Shown: one piece after another, positions 1 through 11,948 of the stretch
How the letters are laid out: each line of letters opens with the position of its first letter
How positions within the stretch are numbered: position 1 is the first letter of the stretch
Assembly (NCBI GenBank): GCA_947179485.1
Contig: OX359247.1
Coordinates: forward strand, 38,292,801 to 38,356,800
From: Allacma fusca
Taxonomy: Eukaryota; Arthropoda; Collembola; Symphypleona; Sminthuridae
Length of the DNA: 64,000 nt
Reading direction: 5' to 3'
The notes under the pieces: generated by a model
Database searches by the model: none
What the model was told of the DNA's origin: nothing
The model's input: only the letters and a program-made list of their open reading frames with translations
Translations under genes and position numbers: made by a program

Positions 1-1074
1 TCACGTAGTAATACTCTTGTTCAAGGAAAACAAGTCTACTTGTCGAAGAAATGTTCGCCGGAAATAAATCTTTGCACTCTGAAGTTACATAAATATGCAA
101 TATAGATTATTAATAGCTCCAAAGATGGGCCTTTCAATTCACCTAGCCTTTTTCCTTCCTATAATTAAACTAACATAATGCGCCTCCCTATTTCCTATAA
201 TTATAATCCTCGCCAAGTTATCTCCCCCTTTTAAGGAAATGCTCAACCAAACGCCTTCCTTAAATCCTATAAAGGCTAAGGCAACACGAAGTTCCTTCCT
301 ATAATATAGGAAACAGGGAGATGCCTACCTACATATATCCCTATAAATGTTCTTAGAATATTCCTTTTGGGAGTATCATGCAGCTATACCCTATTAGGAA
401 GTTCAAAACTACTGTTTATATGATATATAACTTGTTATATAACTGGTACTATATAAGCACACCCTTAAAGCCCCACAGAAAACCGAAAACCCCGCATGTG
501 TGTATGTCGAAATATCCTGTACTTAATAATACTATTTATTTATTGCTACGTTGGTCTGTTGGTTTGTTGATCTGTTGGTCTGTTCCACGCTGAAAATGTG
601 TTTTTCCATTGTCGTCCAGATGTCCTAACAATCGTGCTATAACATGCTTTACTTCTCCGCATTTTTACAACCATTGCTTATTTATTTTAGTATAAAATGT
701 AGGGATTTCCCAATGTAAACTTATACATTCCTCTTCGAAATTATATCCATACGTTTTATTGTTCAGTGCACCAATGCATAACCATACCCCTACTCGGCAT
801 GTTGGCATCAGTAGCATACCTGCTCCCTTCATATTATATTTATTTATGAAGCTCCTAGCCTAAATTTCCTAGATGCCTATATTTATTCCCCAAACTTCCT
901 ATAATATTTTATTTGCATATAAATCCTATTGAACCTTGCCTATATCCTATCCTAGATTCTTGTTTTTTTGCTTCCTCCCTAGAATTTTTGCCTATAAAAG
1001 GGCCTAGATATAGGCAAGGGGCCCATCTTTGAATAGCTCTGTTGAAAAGTGAATCACCAGACAATAAACGCCTT
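1..1074. other. Gene-free AT-rich DNA with scattered CCTAT/CCTACAT motifs
   Basis: I see no convincing coding frame here. The stretch is AT-rich and studded with short degenerate motifs of the kind TTCCTATAAT and GCCTACAT, also found inside the intron element at 1817-3295. This suggests related repeat material, but I found no ends or target duplication. Confidence 0.4.
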
Positions 1075-3778
1075 TCACAAAAGATCCGTACCTCCATCAA
1101 CAGCTAAACATGTACCAGTAATCATTCCAGACAACTTACTAGACAGGAAAACAACCGCATCAGCAATCTCGCCCGGTTCAATAAGTCTTTTATGGATCAC
1201 TCGATTTATAATAAATTCGCTGGCTTTCGTTGCTTCGTTGGTGACAATTTTCTCTGACATCTCAGTTGAAACTAGACCCGAACGAATGGCGTTAACTCGA
1301 ATTCCAGCGGAAGACAGCTCCGTTGCTAAGACTCTCGTTAGTGTAGAAAGTGCTCCTTTTGAGCAATTGTACATATCTGAAGCCGTGCCTGAAATAATCG
1401 AGCGTTGGTCTGCCTGCTGAAATAATGGAAGTTGCAGTTTATCTGTTTACACAATCAATGACTAACTATTCATTCCCATCATATATAATTAGTAACGATA
1501 AAACATTCAGTATTACCTGATTGAAGGAAAAATGGGATAAAAGTACGAAGACTAATACATGAATGTAAGATGATGTATAGATACACTTAAAAAATAATGC
1601 TCATTGCTCACCACCGAAGAAATGTTCGTAATCGTTCCGTTCTGGACGTTATTCTTGATCATATCCCTGGCAACTATTTGAGCAACGTGCACGGAAGACT
1701 TGAAGTTCAGGTCGAACGTGCTGAAACATGCACAAAGTACATACAAATTAAAATACAAGATACGAGCTAATTGTACGAGGAACTGGCTTTTATAACAACT
1801 GTGCGCACTTTAGCCCCAATTTAGAATTTTGGGTAAATGGGAAACATTTTAAATATTTTTGGCCCAATACAAATAATGCTCTAAAAAGCAGTATTAGGGT
1901 CTCTAATTATGAGAGTACAATACACTCATAATTATTATAGACAAAAGTTACAGGTAGATGCACATGTGCAATTTGAATTTCGCCGCATGGTTGCCATGAC
2001 AACATCTGTTTAACCCGCTAATGCCAATTTTTTCTTAATTTACAATATTGCATACATACACCTTTCACCCGACCCGAAAAAACGCTCTCGTTTTTCAGCT
2101 AAAAATATGGTTATTCGAAATAACGTTTCTTGAACTCATTTTCTGAAATTTCATGTTGGAACGTTTGTATAAAGTTTGCAAAATATTTTTGATCCAGCTC
2201 TAGTACTCCATTTCGAACAGTTCCATTGGACATACATAAATTTCTTAAGCATTCGCTAAACGGGGAGAAATTTCTCACAATATGTAAGACTACTTCAAAG
2301 GTGTCCAAATGACTCACAATCAGCCTATCCTATATCCTTCCTATTTATAAAATTTGAACCGAGCCTACATATATGCCTACATTTTAACCGCCGAATAGAT
2401 CAGCCTATCCTACATCCTTCCTATATGGGGTCCAGTTTGCCTACATATTTAGCCTACATTTCACTAAAAAATTAGCTCAACGAATTCTACACCCTTCCTA
2501 AATCTTACGTGATTTTCATAACTGACAGACTATTTAAGACCATTCTACTCTAATAAATTAAAAATCCTGTCTCAAGTAAATGGGGTTGAAATAAAATAGT
2601 TTAAGTTTAGACACTTGACCAAAGCCCTAAGAGCAAAATAGTATGGATCTTGATTTGGTTTACGCCGGAAATAGTATGCAAATTTTACAACATTGGTCAA
2701 AAGGGTTGTCACACTTAAGATTTCCTTAAATTCCCACTTTACCGAATATTTAGAAGTTTTGATTTCGGTGAGGTTTCAGCGCATATCAAGGCGAGATAGC
2801 ACGTACTTTTCACGTTTGAACCACTCCATAAAACAATTTGCAAGTACCAGGTGCCGACTATTCTTTAATTTTCATTTTGTCCATTCCATATACCATTAAA
2901 TGAAAATGATGTGCTTCAATAGTCTACTATGTATATGCCTATAATTCTTTGACGGCTGAGCCTACCTATTTTATAGGCTAGGTTTTAAGTATATATTATT
3001 GCACCCTATTTTGCCTACAAGCCTCTTTAATAAAATCCTCGCACCCTATAAATAGCCTACAAATAGACCTATATGTAGGATAGGCGGACACCTTTGGACT
3101 ACTTACAATGAGGTACATACTTGCAACCAGCCGACATGCAAATATTGCATATTGCGCATATGCATCTACCTATACGTTATATCTATAATAATTACACGAG
3201 TCCAGTGTACTCTCGTTATTAGGGACCCCAATACTGCATAAGACCATTAGTTTGTATGTATTGGGTCGAAAATATTTACCCAAAATTCTGAATTGTAGTT
3301 TTTGTACATGGGCATGAGGAAAATATGAGTAAAAACAAGCTGATTTTATGGGTTACCTAATAAAGAGAGTATACTTCTTACATGTCAATGTCTTTTTCGG
3401 TAAGCTCAAAAAATGGTACACGGTATAAAATCCCAGCATTGTTTACTAAATGATGAATTGGCAGGACTGACTGGACTGCCTCTGTCGTTGCTTCCCAATT
3501 CGTCAAGTCTACCTGCACCCCAACGACTGAAGGAAGGTCTTCCTTGAGCTTTTGCAGGAGAGAGTCATTTTTCTCCAACACGATCACCGTCGCATTGTAC
3601 TGAAGGAATTTCTTCACTATGGCCAGTCCAATGCCTTTGTAAATCAATGAATTTTCATTAAATATTACTAAATGAAAATCCGGAATCCCAACACCTCAAA
3701 AACGGAAATTGTTCACTTATCTCTTCCACCTCCTGTGACAAGAACTCGTTCTCCTGTAAAATCTAATTGGCTTCCCAT
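1075..3778 (-). CDS. Short-chain dehydrogenase/reductase, dicarbonyl/L-xylulose reductase-like (copy 1, four exons)
   Basis: Exons on the minus strand are 3721-3778, 3382-3634, 1612-1720 and 1075-1416 (stop TGA). Their joined length is 762 nt, giving 253 aa, close to the usual size for this family. The Rossmann glycine motif TGGGRGIG spans the exon 1/2 junction. NNAG is in exon 2, the catalytic-type Ser is in NISS at the end of exon 3, and the YNCSK (YxxxK) motif is in exon 4. The overall pattern resembles NADPH carbonyl/L-xylulose reductases of the classical SDR family, cytosolic enzymes that reduce carbonyls; the exact substrate cannot be read from the sequence. Phases agree at all junctions (1, 2, 0). 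Acceptors are AG and the donors of exons 2 and 3 are GTAAGA and GTGAGC. The donor after exon 1 reads ATAAGT (position 3720 is T on the plus strand where C is expected), while copy 2 has GTAAAT. Copy 1 may therefore be mis-spliced despite its open frame. Confidence 0.8.
1817..3295. mobile_element. DNA transposon-like element with long TIRs in intron 2 of SDR copy 1
   Basis: Intron 2 is about 1.66 kb here but only 171 nt in copy 2, so copy 1 gained an insertion. The ends form inverted repeats of roughly 130 bp: CAATTTAGAATTTTGGGTAA at 1817 faces its near complement ending at 3295. Pairing continues through 'cagtatt(a/g)ggg' and 'gagagtacaata'. I found no clear target duplication and no transposase. 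The interior holds CCTAT/CCTACAT repeats. The superfamily is not assigned. Confidence 0.6.
2325..2465. repeat. Direct repeat of a CAGCCTATCCTA-type unit
   Basis: Two adjacent copies begin CAGCCTATCCTA(T/C)ATCC at about 2325 and 2401. Each is followed by TTCCTAT and then by several GCCTACAT motifs. Similar motifs recur at 2925-3085. The repeat lies inside the intron insertion. Confidence 0.5.
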
Positions 3779-4822
3779 ATTTAATCCTGGCTGAATTATA
3801 TTTTCACGTAATAGCGTAAATGAAAGGAATAGAGAACTGAGCTAACAATATGTTTTTGGACGATTAGCTGGCGAATGGTTACCCTAAAAAGGACAAATTT
3901 TCAAGGATAACCGGTACTTTTTTTATACAAAAATAACTAATACTAGTTTACAGACACGCTGTATGTAAAGTGGGATGGGGATCGAGTCTATTTCCAGGGT
4001 GATGGCAATCATATTTGTACACTCTAACCGCATAAAGGAATGACTCATAAAATATTTGAATCCCCATTATGTAGCCAATTTAAGTTTCAGATTTTATAAA
4101 ATTTCCTTCATTAACCAGGGTCAGGATTTGAGATCACAGGGTTCGACAACGGGAAGAGAAGTCAAATTTTATTTAGACCTTAAGTGCTTCATTTTTTTTC
4201 CATAAAATCGTTTTAGACAGGAAACAAGTTTGGCGAAATTATACTCATTGAACTCAATTGAAGTTAATTCGGAAGGGGAATTTCGGATCGTGTCATTTTA
4301 TCATGGAAGACAGGAACAAGGAACGTAATTAAAATATTTTAAAACTTTACACTTCTGGCATTCATTGGCATTCATTTTCGTCAAATAATATCAAAAACTG
4401 TTCATCTGAAAAATCGGGGCAAAAACATCCAAAAACTTGCCATGAGCTTATATAATATAATATAATAATAAATAATAAAAATAATTCCTCCCTTCAACTT
4501 TATTTCAAATTGCAATGGTACGCATATACATCAAGCTTATATTCGTACGACAACACAACGAAAGAAAACTACATAAAAGTACTGTTTGTACATGCAATCA
4601 GCGGGGGCATACATGTATTGTGTAATGTGTATTAATGATTGGGTCAACATGGCAATTTGTCGTTATTAATGTAATTCCATAGAAGCAGGTTTTGTTTCAT
4701 AAGCTCGATATTCATTTGACCAGAACCATCAATGTCAACAAGTATTTACAACATTTCAGATTTCACACAGATCTGTAAAGAGTTTCCATTCGTGATAGTA
4801 ATTTTGCTCTCCTTCCAAGCAG
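3779..4822. other. Gene-free upstream flank of SDR copy 1, homologous to 61430-62088
   Basis: I see no coding frame. From about 3779 to about 4430 the sequence aligns by eye with 61430-62088, upstream of SDR copy 2, so the duplication included at least 650 bp of promoter-side DNA. The rest is AT-rich, with an AATAAT microsatellite near 4450-4490. Confidence 0.55.
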
Positions 4823-4895
4823 GTTTCTGTGGTGTAGTGGTTATCACATCCGCCTAACACGCGGAAGGTCCCAGGTTCGGTCCCTGGCAGAAACA
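4823..4895 (+). tRNA. tRNA-Val (AAC)
   Basis: A 73-nt cloverleaf can be folded by eye. The acceptor pairs GTTTCTG with CAGAAAC, followed by discriminator A. The anticodon stem TCCGC/GCGGA holds loop CTAACAC (anticodon AAC), and the T-loop contains GGTTCGG. A GTGTAGTGGTTATCAC D-arm is typical of tRNA-Val. Its 3' end with CCA added matches the first 11 nt of the primer binding site of the giant LTR element at 43225. Confidence 0.93.
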
Positions 4896-5376
4896 GATAT
4901 ATTTTGAATGATATAATTTTTTGATTATTTCTAATCTTAATGTAATCAGTTTTTATTTTATTTGTGTGCATGTATTTTATTATCGATTCATAATCCTCTT
5001 TCTAGTGATATTTCAGTGGAAATATTCCATATAAATATACAGTAGTATCGTCATCTTGTATATTCACTAATAATTAGCGTAAGTTTCAATTACGGTGCAC
5101 TGTAGTTCTGTAAGTAAACATTTTTTTCTGGAAGTGCATCATTCAGAGGAAACATTCGTATGTTAATTTAGTTACAAGTACGCGCAAGTTTCGTTCACTT
5201 TTCAACTGCCAGCCCAAGCAATTATTCATCTCTTGGTATCGTTGCACACGAACACCATACACTTGAGAATGCCCTTAATTTGAGAATACAACAGATCTAA
5301 TGCAAATATTTATGCAGGATTTGATTTTCTTATCCTAACCAATATATTCACTATCTTTGACATTAGCCTAATTTAC
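4896..5376. other. Gene-free AT-rich interval
   Basis: No coding frame, RNA gene or repeat with definable ends was seen. Confidence 0.4.
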
Positions 5377-5788
5377 CTGGATTTTTAAAGAAAAGGTATA
5401 TTTTGTATTTCGGTCGTCGTCTTGCCTGACCTTCGGTTTTTGGAGTTTCTTTTTTAATATAAATACTACTAATATGTATTCCGGGTCCGGAAATTTCAAC
5501 ATTTTCCAAAAATACTCTCTTGAATTGTTTACACAGGTTTTCTTCGGAAACGCCTTAGATACGGGCAACAACTTTGGTAGTTTCTTTTCGGGGAACTTGA
5601 ATGAGGAAACATTTTAAACTGGGCACATCTATTAAGGATACCTTCGAGTGCGCAACCTGCCTCCAAACCTCATTTATTACATACCAATCCTGTATAGAGA
5701 AAGTTGGAAAGGGCCTGGACATCAATACATACATATTCGCTACATCACCCAATCGATGTGTGATCGGCTCATGAATTAAATTTTGGTT
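5377..5788 (-). pseudogene. Possible exon of an unrecognised gene, carrying a frameshift
   Basis: On the minus strand, an open stretch from an AG acceptor-like site (before 5788) contains protein-like sequence such as PTFSIQDWYVINEVWRQ and LIDVPSLKCFLIQVPR. It meets a TAA at 5555-5557. The neighbouring frame continues with protein-like sequence (NNSREYFWKML, ILVVFILKKK) to a donor-like CAG|GTAAAT at 5377. The amino-acid composition looks like real protein in both halves. A one-base shift near 5560-5575 in a former exon of about 412 nt is the simplest reading. I do not recognise the family. Chance overlap of two open frames is the alternative. Confidence 0.35.
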
Positions 5789-6271
5789 CTAACGAAGTTT
5801 TCAGTACGTTAGAATTAATCATTGAGAATACTGCCACTGGTAAAAGTAGAAAAATGAATTTCAAAAAAGGACAAATGATGAGATTACCACACCGTATGGA
5901 CGAAAAGCGTCACATTGCAGGTGAACCAAGCGATGACGATGCTAGTTGTTTGACATTTTAGTTTATAACGAGCAAAGAATAATAATAGCAATAACGGAAA
6001 GTACCGGCTATTTTATATTTTTAATGGTGGCAACGAAAACTAACGCTGGAACATTAGCGAGCTTAATTTATGTGTTTAAACTTCATTGAAACCATTTAAG
6101 CTCACCTAATGTAGTGTAAGCAAACAATCCATATGACAATGCGTTACACATGGCTTCGCGCTCATTATCAGATTTAGAAACTAAGGTAGTTACTGTGCTT
6201 ATAGACCTTGGTATATTTCTGTTATTAATAATTTATATTTTTCTTGTTTTATTCTTTGTGGAAGTTGTGAA
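5789..6271. other. Intergenic DNA with a possible short 5' exon at 6150
   Basis: There is no clear gene. An ATG at 6150 opens a frame of 71 codons whose first 20 codons look protein-like and are followed by a donor-like G|GTATAT. It then runs into hydrophobic, AT-biased sequence and the TIR element at 6272. I cannot support it as a gene. Confidence 0.25.
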
Positions 6272-8320
6272 TAGTGATGCGACCGATTACGATTATAATC
6301 GAAATGTTCGATTTCGTATACTAGCCGAATCGATTAGCCAAGATCTATCGGTTCGGTTGCGTTAATCCGAACATAATTCGAATGTAATAAAGAATCGAAT
6401 TTGGTTTATCAAACCGATTAAAGTTCGAACCGATTAGTTAAACTACAAATCTAATTTCGATACCGATTCTGTTTTTAATCGCTTTGTATTCGAAATTGGT
6501 TTTTCGAACAATCGAATTCCCGCCACAGTTTAAATTCCACTAACGAATCATACACCCCACGGCATTATTATCACGAGGAGAGTACTGTGGAATCACATAG
6601 AAATGGACCCTAGCCAATTAGCCATCCAGGTGTGCTGGCACGCCTCGCCGGCCCTCATTGGCTCGTTATTCCGGAATGAATGTTTGTATTATTCAGCGCG
6701 AATTTGACGGCACTATATGCGTACCATGTAAATTACACGACCGATTGTTCACATTGCCACGATGGCTTTAACATTTAAGTGATTTAATTTAATATAATTT
6801 TAAAATGAGTACAGCTAGCAAATTGCAACTAACAGTAAGTGAACAACTTTTTGTAAAAACCGTTTACGCCTTTTTACAAGAGATTAAACATGACATTCGG
6901 TGCATTGCGAAACCAAATAGTGTCTACTGGAACAAACCGTCTGAAAAAACTGCAGAGATTTTTGATTTTTGGTACTGCCAAGAAAATGTGACCATGAAAA
7001 AGAAAATGTTGATCCAAAAGTGCTGAGACCAATTAATAAACAAATTGAATGTGATACATTTACGGTCGCCGAAATAAGGAGAGTGACATTACACTTTTAA
7101 GGCAAAAATTAAATTCACAAGAATTAATAAAAAGCCTGTTAGGAACAACAGGATATCTTGCTTCATAGGGAGCAATTTCTTCGAACAATTAAGTCCTACC
7201 TGGAGAATTATTTTAAGATTTTAAGATTTTTGAGGACTAAACTAATTTTAGTAGTACACACAATAAAATCCTAGTTTCTGTAGTGCGATTAACATGTTAC
7301 TTTTTGTCACAAAGTGGTCACTTACTGTTAGTTGCAATTTGCTAGCCGTACTCATTTTAAAATTATATTAAATTAAATCACTTAAATGTTAAAGCCAATG
7401 TAAACGATCGGTCGTCTAATTTACATGGTACGTACATAGTGCCGTCAAATTCGCGCTGTATAATATAAAACATTCATTCCGGAATAACGAGCCAATGTGG
7501 GCCGGGTAGGCGTGCCAGCACACCTGGATGGCTAATTGGCTAGGGTCCATTCCTATGTGATTCCACAGTACTTATACTGTAAAATTCCACTAGGGCTTCT
7601 ACTGGCACAATTTTTGTCCCGCTGACAATTCTGTCCAGTCCCGAAATCCTCGGGACAAAAACGTTCGTCGCCATGTAGTCCCGAAATAAAATGGGGACAA
7701 AGATTTTGTCCCGATACTGTCCCGATCCCGGTCCCGTCCTGAAAACCTCGAGACGTCAAGCCCCGAAAGAAACCCTAACCTCCTCCATAGTATTCTCATG
7801 GTGTCTAACGTTTAATGTTAGGTATTACTTTTATTTATACATAGATCAAGCTTTGTTAAATTGTCATCCGGGACCACGAGCAACTTTATGATTCGTCTAA
7901 GAAATAAACGCCCAAAAGCAATTAGTTCTTAGTCAATTGTATCAGACAATTGACGCTACAGTTCATGCCGAAAGAACACTTCATCGCTACGTACATACTT
8001 AATGGCAAGGAATAGGAACTCATTTTCAAGGACTATTAAATCTTAGACTTTGTTATCTAAATAAATTGAGGAATGGATATACTTAACCGATTAATCGAAA
8101 AAACCGATTCGATACCAACTTCGAACCGAATAACTCGAAGGAAATAACAATCGATACCTAGTTTTGATATTCGATTCGAATAAATTATTCGAATTCTCGA
8201 TTTATTCGATTTGGTTTTGTAAAACCAACTTCGATTTGAAGGCATACTTCGAATCGGTAATCCGAATTCGAATACGAACCAACTTCGAGTTTTGAAATAA
8301 TCGGTTCGATCGCATCACTG
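6272..8320. mobile_element. hAT-like non-autonomous DNA element (about 2.05 kb)
   Basis: The left end reads AGTGATGCGACCGATTA and the right end is the complement of AGTGATGCGATCGAACCG, giving imperfect TIRs. The first and last 200-250 bp are packed with short subterminal motifs (AACCGATTA, TTCGAAT and complements), as in many hAT elements. I found no matching 8-bp duplication outside the TIRs, so the exact borders are uncertain. No transposase frame was seen. A large inverted repeat occupies the middle. Confidence 0.5.
6581..7572. repeat. Large inverted repeat, arms about 260 bp, spacer about 475 bp
   Basis: The left arm 6581-6843 and right arm 7318-7572 are inverted copies. Shared blocks include AGTACTGTGGAATCACATAG, TGGCTCGTTATTCCGGAATG and TAATATAATTTTAAAATGAG. 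The copies differ by scattered substitutions and a small indel. Each arm ends inside ATGAGTAC(A/G)GCTAGCAAA followed by ACAGTAAGTGA, which looks like a short first exon and a splice donor. A 73-codon frame starts at the left-arm ATG (6805) and runs into the spacer; its product is unknown. Confidence 0.7.
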
Positions 8321-8446
8321 TATACAGAGCATACTTTCAAAGAGTCTAAATAATATAAATAATCTTATAGGGCGTAAAATAGTAAGCCGTGCAAAACCGT
8401 AACTTAATTTCACTGTTATAATAGATCCGTAATTTTTGGGCTTCAA

Positions 8447-8640
8447 TAAAATGCGGGATGGTGGGATGGCGGGATGACTCAATAAAATGTGGGATGGCGG
8501 GACGACTCAATAAAATGCGGAATGGCGGGATGGGATGCGGGATCACTCAAGGAAACGCTGCGGGATGGTGGGATGGGTTGCAGGATTACTCAATGTAACA
8601 CTGCGGGATGGGATTCGGGTTCACTCAATAACATGAAAAA
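8447..8640. repeat. Degenerate minisatellite of a GGGATGGCGGGATG...ACTCAATAAAATG unit
   Basis: About five to six imperfect units of roughly 30-40 bp repeat the pattern GCGGGATGG(C/T)GGGATG then ACTCAATAAAATG. The strand is unusually G-rich against the AT-rich surroundings. Confidence 0.65.
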
Positions 8641-9683
8641 CAATCATTCAACTTGTGATGGTGGGAATATAGCCCAATGAATCCTGTGAATACACGAAGA
8701 ACCGTAACTTATGCTCTAGCTAACTCTAGCTTACAAGGTAAATGAATTATTTAAAAAAACTGGTCACAGTTATATCTACTGGGCAAAGATGTTAACTGGA
8801 GCAAAAGAAAAAATCCTTAATTGCAGTCGGCACGTGCATGACCCTTAATTGAAAACTAAAGACATTTTTCTTAAACGTCTTTTATTCCTAAAAATATTTC
8901 GCAAAGCTCTGATTGTTGCAAATTTGAAGACGTTTCATTGTTTTGCTGTCTCCCTGTGTCGTGGCAAAAACCTACTAGAACCGAATTTAATCCTATTGTG
9001 CCTCTTTCTCATTTTTCCTTATGAAACTATAAATCCTCAATCTTGATCTGTTTTTATCTTCAACAGACACATCGTGCCCTGGTGAGCATCTCCCAGGATA
9101 GCCCATAAAAGTTGCTACAAATGGCCGTCAATAGATATTGTGGAAACAAATGTGTTAAAATAAATAACTAATGCGTAATGCATTTCGACTTTGGTTCAGC
9201 CTGACTGCGAAAATTGAACCGGGACATTTAAACTAACGCCAACGCTCTTCACAATTTCACATCATCCAGACCGTAACTCTAGCGACTTCCCAACGCAACG
9301 TTAAAGTTGGAACGTCAGCTAAGTTACTCAATCGTATTCTGTATAAATATTATTCCCAATGTTCTTGCTTCGTTCTGTGAAGACACAATATATAGCAAAA
9401 AATGTTTGGAAATATTCGTCTAGCCTCACATTTTTTAAAATAAAAAATTAGCAAATGTTAGGGTAAGAGGGCTCAAAGGTAAGCCCATCCTGGCCCGGCG
9501 AAGGTACATGTATTTTAGTGCCAGGGTAGTAAATTTCAATATACTTATTAAATTTAATTACAACCCCTGGCCCAACTTACGACATTAAACCTCTTTTATG
9601 ACTGTGACCTTGGTTCGGGCAAATTCTAAAAGAAAATTAAAGAAAGTTTGCAGCTTGGAAATTCAGATCAAAACTAAACCTCT
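8641..9683. other. Gene-free interval
   Basis: I found no supported coding frame, RNA or transposon ends. Short frames present lack protein-like composition. Confidence 0.4.
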
Positions 9684-9755
9684 AGGTTCCACCGAGATTT
9701 GAACTCGGATCGCTGGATTCAGAGTCCAGAGTGCTAACCGTTACACCATGGAACC
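9684..9755 (-). tRNA. tRNA-Gln (CTG)
   Basis: The 72-nt minus-strand sequence starts GGTTCCATGGTGTAACGG and ends GGTGGAACCT. The anticodon stem CTGGA/TCCAG holds loop CTCTGAA, anticodon CTG. The acceptor GGTTCCA pairs with TGGAACC. It is the first of three near-identical tRNA-Gln genes within 900 bp. Confidence 0.95.
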
Positions 9756-10081
9756 CTCATTAGTTTTTGCACTTGTTCAGAAAACTCTTCGAATTTAATG
9801 GAAAAACAAAATTGAGTAATGATGCAATTTTTCCTACAAAGATAACAGTTTTGTTTACATAGCTTTTCAACATCTTATCTGGAGTTCAGAGAAAGCTGAC
9901 TTGTCAGCAATGTACGTGATCAAGGAAATATTATCGGGACAGTGCTGAAGATGAAGTGAGCCCTACGGACTGCAAATGAAAATCATTTATGGCATGTACA
10001 CAGTCAAACTTCATTTGCAAATAACTTTAGTTTCCAAAGAGATCTCCAAGCAGTTTCTGAAATTATAAAACTACCAACGAG

Positions 10082-10153
10082 GGTTCCATGGTGTAACGGT
10101 TAGCACTCTGGACTTTGAATCCAGCGATCCGAGTTCAAATCTCGGTGGAACCT
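10082..10153 (+). tRNA. tRNA-Gln (TTG)
   Basis: Same fold and sequence as the gene at 9684-9755, but on the plus strand. The anticodon loop is CTTTGAA, anticodon TTG. Confidence 0.95.
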
Positions 10154-10496
10154 GTATTAATTTTTTTGAGATAATAATTTTTGTGTAAAAAATATTCGGA
10201 GCAATTGTTCTGCAAGAAAATAATACAGGGAGCAAAAGGTGGGACAACATTTGGTTCACTTTTTTTGAACACCATGGCAGCGCATCCACCTAGTGCTGTT
10301 TCCTGATGCTTTATTGCCATAATTACTGGACCCTTGGCACCTGTGTACAAATTCTTACCAATATTACTATTAATAAAACAACATTACAATCATCTCATAA
10401 ATATTACATAATTCTTACATTTAAGGCACGATCGCTCGACTTATTGCAAAACGGTGGTTGCAGAGAGTTTGATTTACTACCAAAAAATGTAATCAC

Positions 10497-10568
10497 AGGT
10501 TCCACCGAGATTCGAACTCGGATCGCTGGATTCAAAGTCCAGAGTGCTAACCGTTACACCATGGAACC
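10497..10568 (-). tRNA. tRNA-Gln (TTG)
   Basis: Minus-strand copy with anticodon loop CTTTGAA (TTG) and T-arm GAGTTCGAATCTC. It is inverted relative to the gene at 10082-10153. Confidence 0.95.
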
Positions 10569-11948
10569 ATAGTTGGTAATTGCACTGATCGATACAAATT
10601 TTGCAAGTTACTTAATTATTATAAATTAAAATAGTGTTAAATTATATAATTTCATGCATTTGTACTTGCAACATTTTATCTTTTCTTCGTGGTGATTCCT
10701 TTCATTTTTCTTTACACACATTTTTGCTGAGGTATCAGAAGTCCATGTAGATTAATGCCGCCTACTTGGATTTACCAAAGCCTATAATTTGAAGATCCAA
10801 TAGTGTATACTGTAATGGATTACCACCAAAGGTTTACACCAACGGATATATATATTTTTAATTGGGTTCATGTCGGCCAATGCGGGATGATTTTGCGTAC
10901 TCACCACATTTCGTTTTGCTATCATGCTTAAGTTAACAACCGCCATTGCATTAACGTAAACGCGTGAGTTATGTGCACTTCTATCCTCAACTAGGGCTTC
11001 CAAAATTTCCAAAATTGAGTGAAAACGGAAGAAACAGAAAATAAAAGGAACGGAAAAGTGCCTAATTTCCTCAGTGTTACGACTTCCGAATTTTAATTTG
11101 GAAGGTAAAAATTGGAATATTAATCTTTTCAGAAAAAAAATCTCAATCAAATACAATTACGTTGACTAATTTGTATTCTTATGAAATTCAGAGCGTTCGT
11201 GAAAGTGGCATTTCATTTCTTAATTTCAATTTCCACGAATCTCGATCGTGAATTTAGCACCTCGTAACTCATCTCTCTGACCTTGCTCCCTAATTTTACT
11301 AGTCAGACCAATTTTCTCCCTTTCGCTCTTGAAACAAAAGGTAAGGTTTAATAAAAGTTAATATTTCCCAAACTGGCTCTCCGTCCTTACTGATCAAGCC
11401 CATAGTTCTGAACGTCGGGGCATACAGTTTACCTTTCTGTAGACCACAGTTTCCTGTATAGTAGAGTCAAAAGATTTGTGAGACAACTAGTCCTGAAATA
11501 AATAATTGCTGATTTCCTTTCCAAATTTGCCTACTGTTTACCACTAGTGTGGCTGCAAAACTTTATAAATTGCTACAAAATGGAAAATCTAAACATTTAG
11601 TATTCGTGTGTAATAGTGAGTAATAGTTTCCAGTGAGAAATTGGTGAAACGCGTAGTACATTGAGAGAGACGAGACAAGTAAATAGGGCAACTGGTTGTG
11701 AGCGTTATTTCTAAAAAACCGTTTCCAATTATTGTTGGTAAAGGGAAATCTGAGTTTATCCAATCCAGCCATAAAATTATATCACTCTCAGTAGTGCAAG
11801 AGGGCTATGAGTGCACTCAAGCGTACATGCCTGACACTGTCACTGAGACTAGATTTCTCTCCTTGCTCCCTCTGATTACAGTAGGACTCATGCCGCTAAC
11901 TCTTTGCAAAGTCCCTAAAGTTTCCTACTCACAAGTAAGAGGTAATAT
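10569..11948. other. Gene-free interval before the giant LTR element
   Basis: No supported gene was seen. A TAGGGCTTCCAAAATTTCC block at about 10990 resembles a hAT-type end, and a related TAGGGCTTCTACTGGCAC block lies at 7591, but neither has a partner end that I can find. The last four bases, ATAT (11945-11948), are the target duplication of the adjacent element. Confidence 0.4.

Noticed and set aside
2111-2317. 68-codon minus-strand frame inside the intron element
   Set aside because: It has a plausible protein look, but is short, isolated and without transposase motifs.
7591-7770. TAGGGCTTCTACTGG block with many GGGACAAA motifs as a separate hAT element
   Set aside because: No matching inverted end or target duplication could be found nearby.
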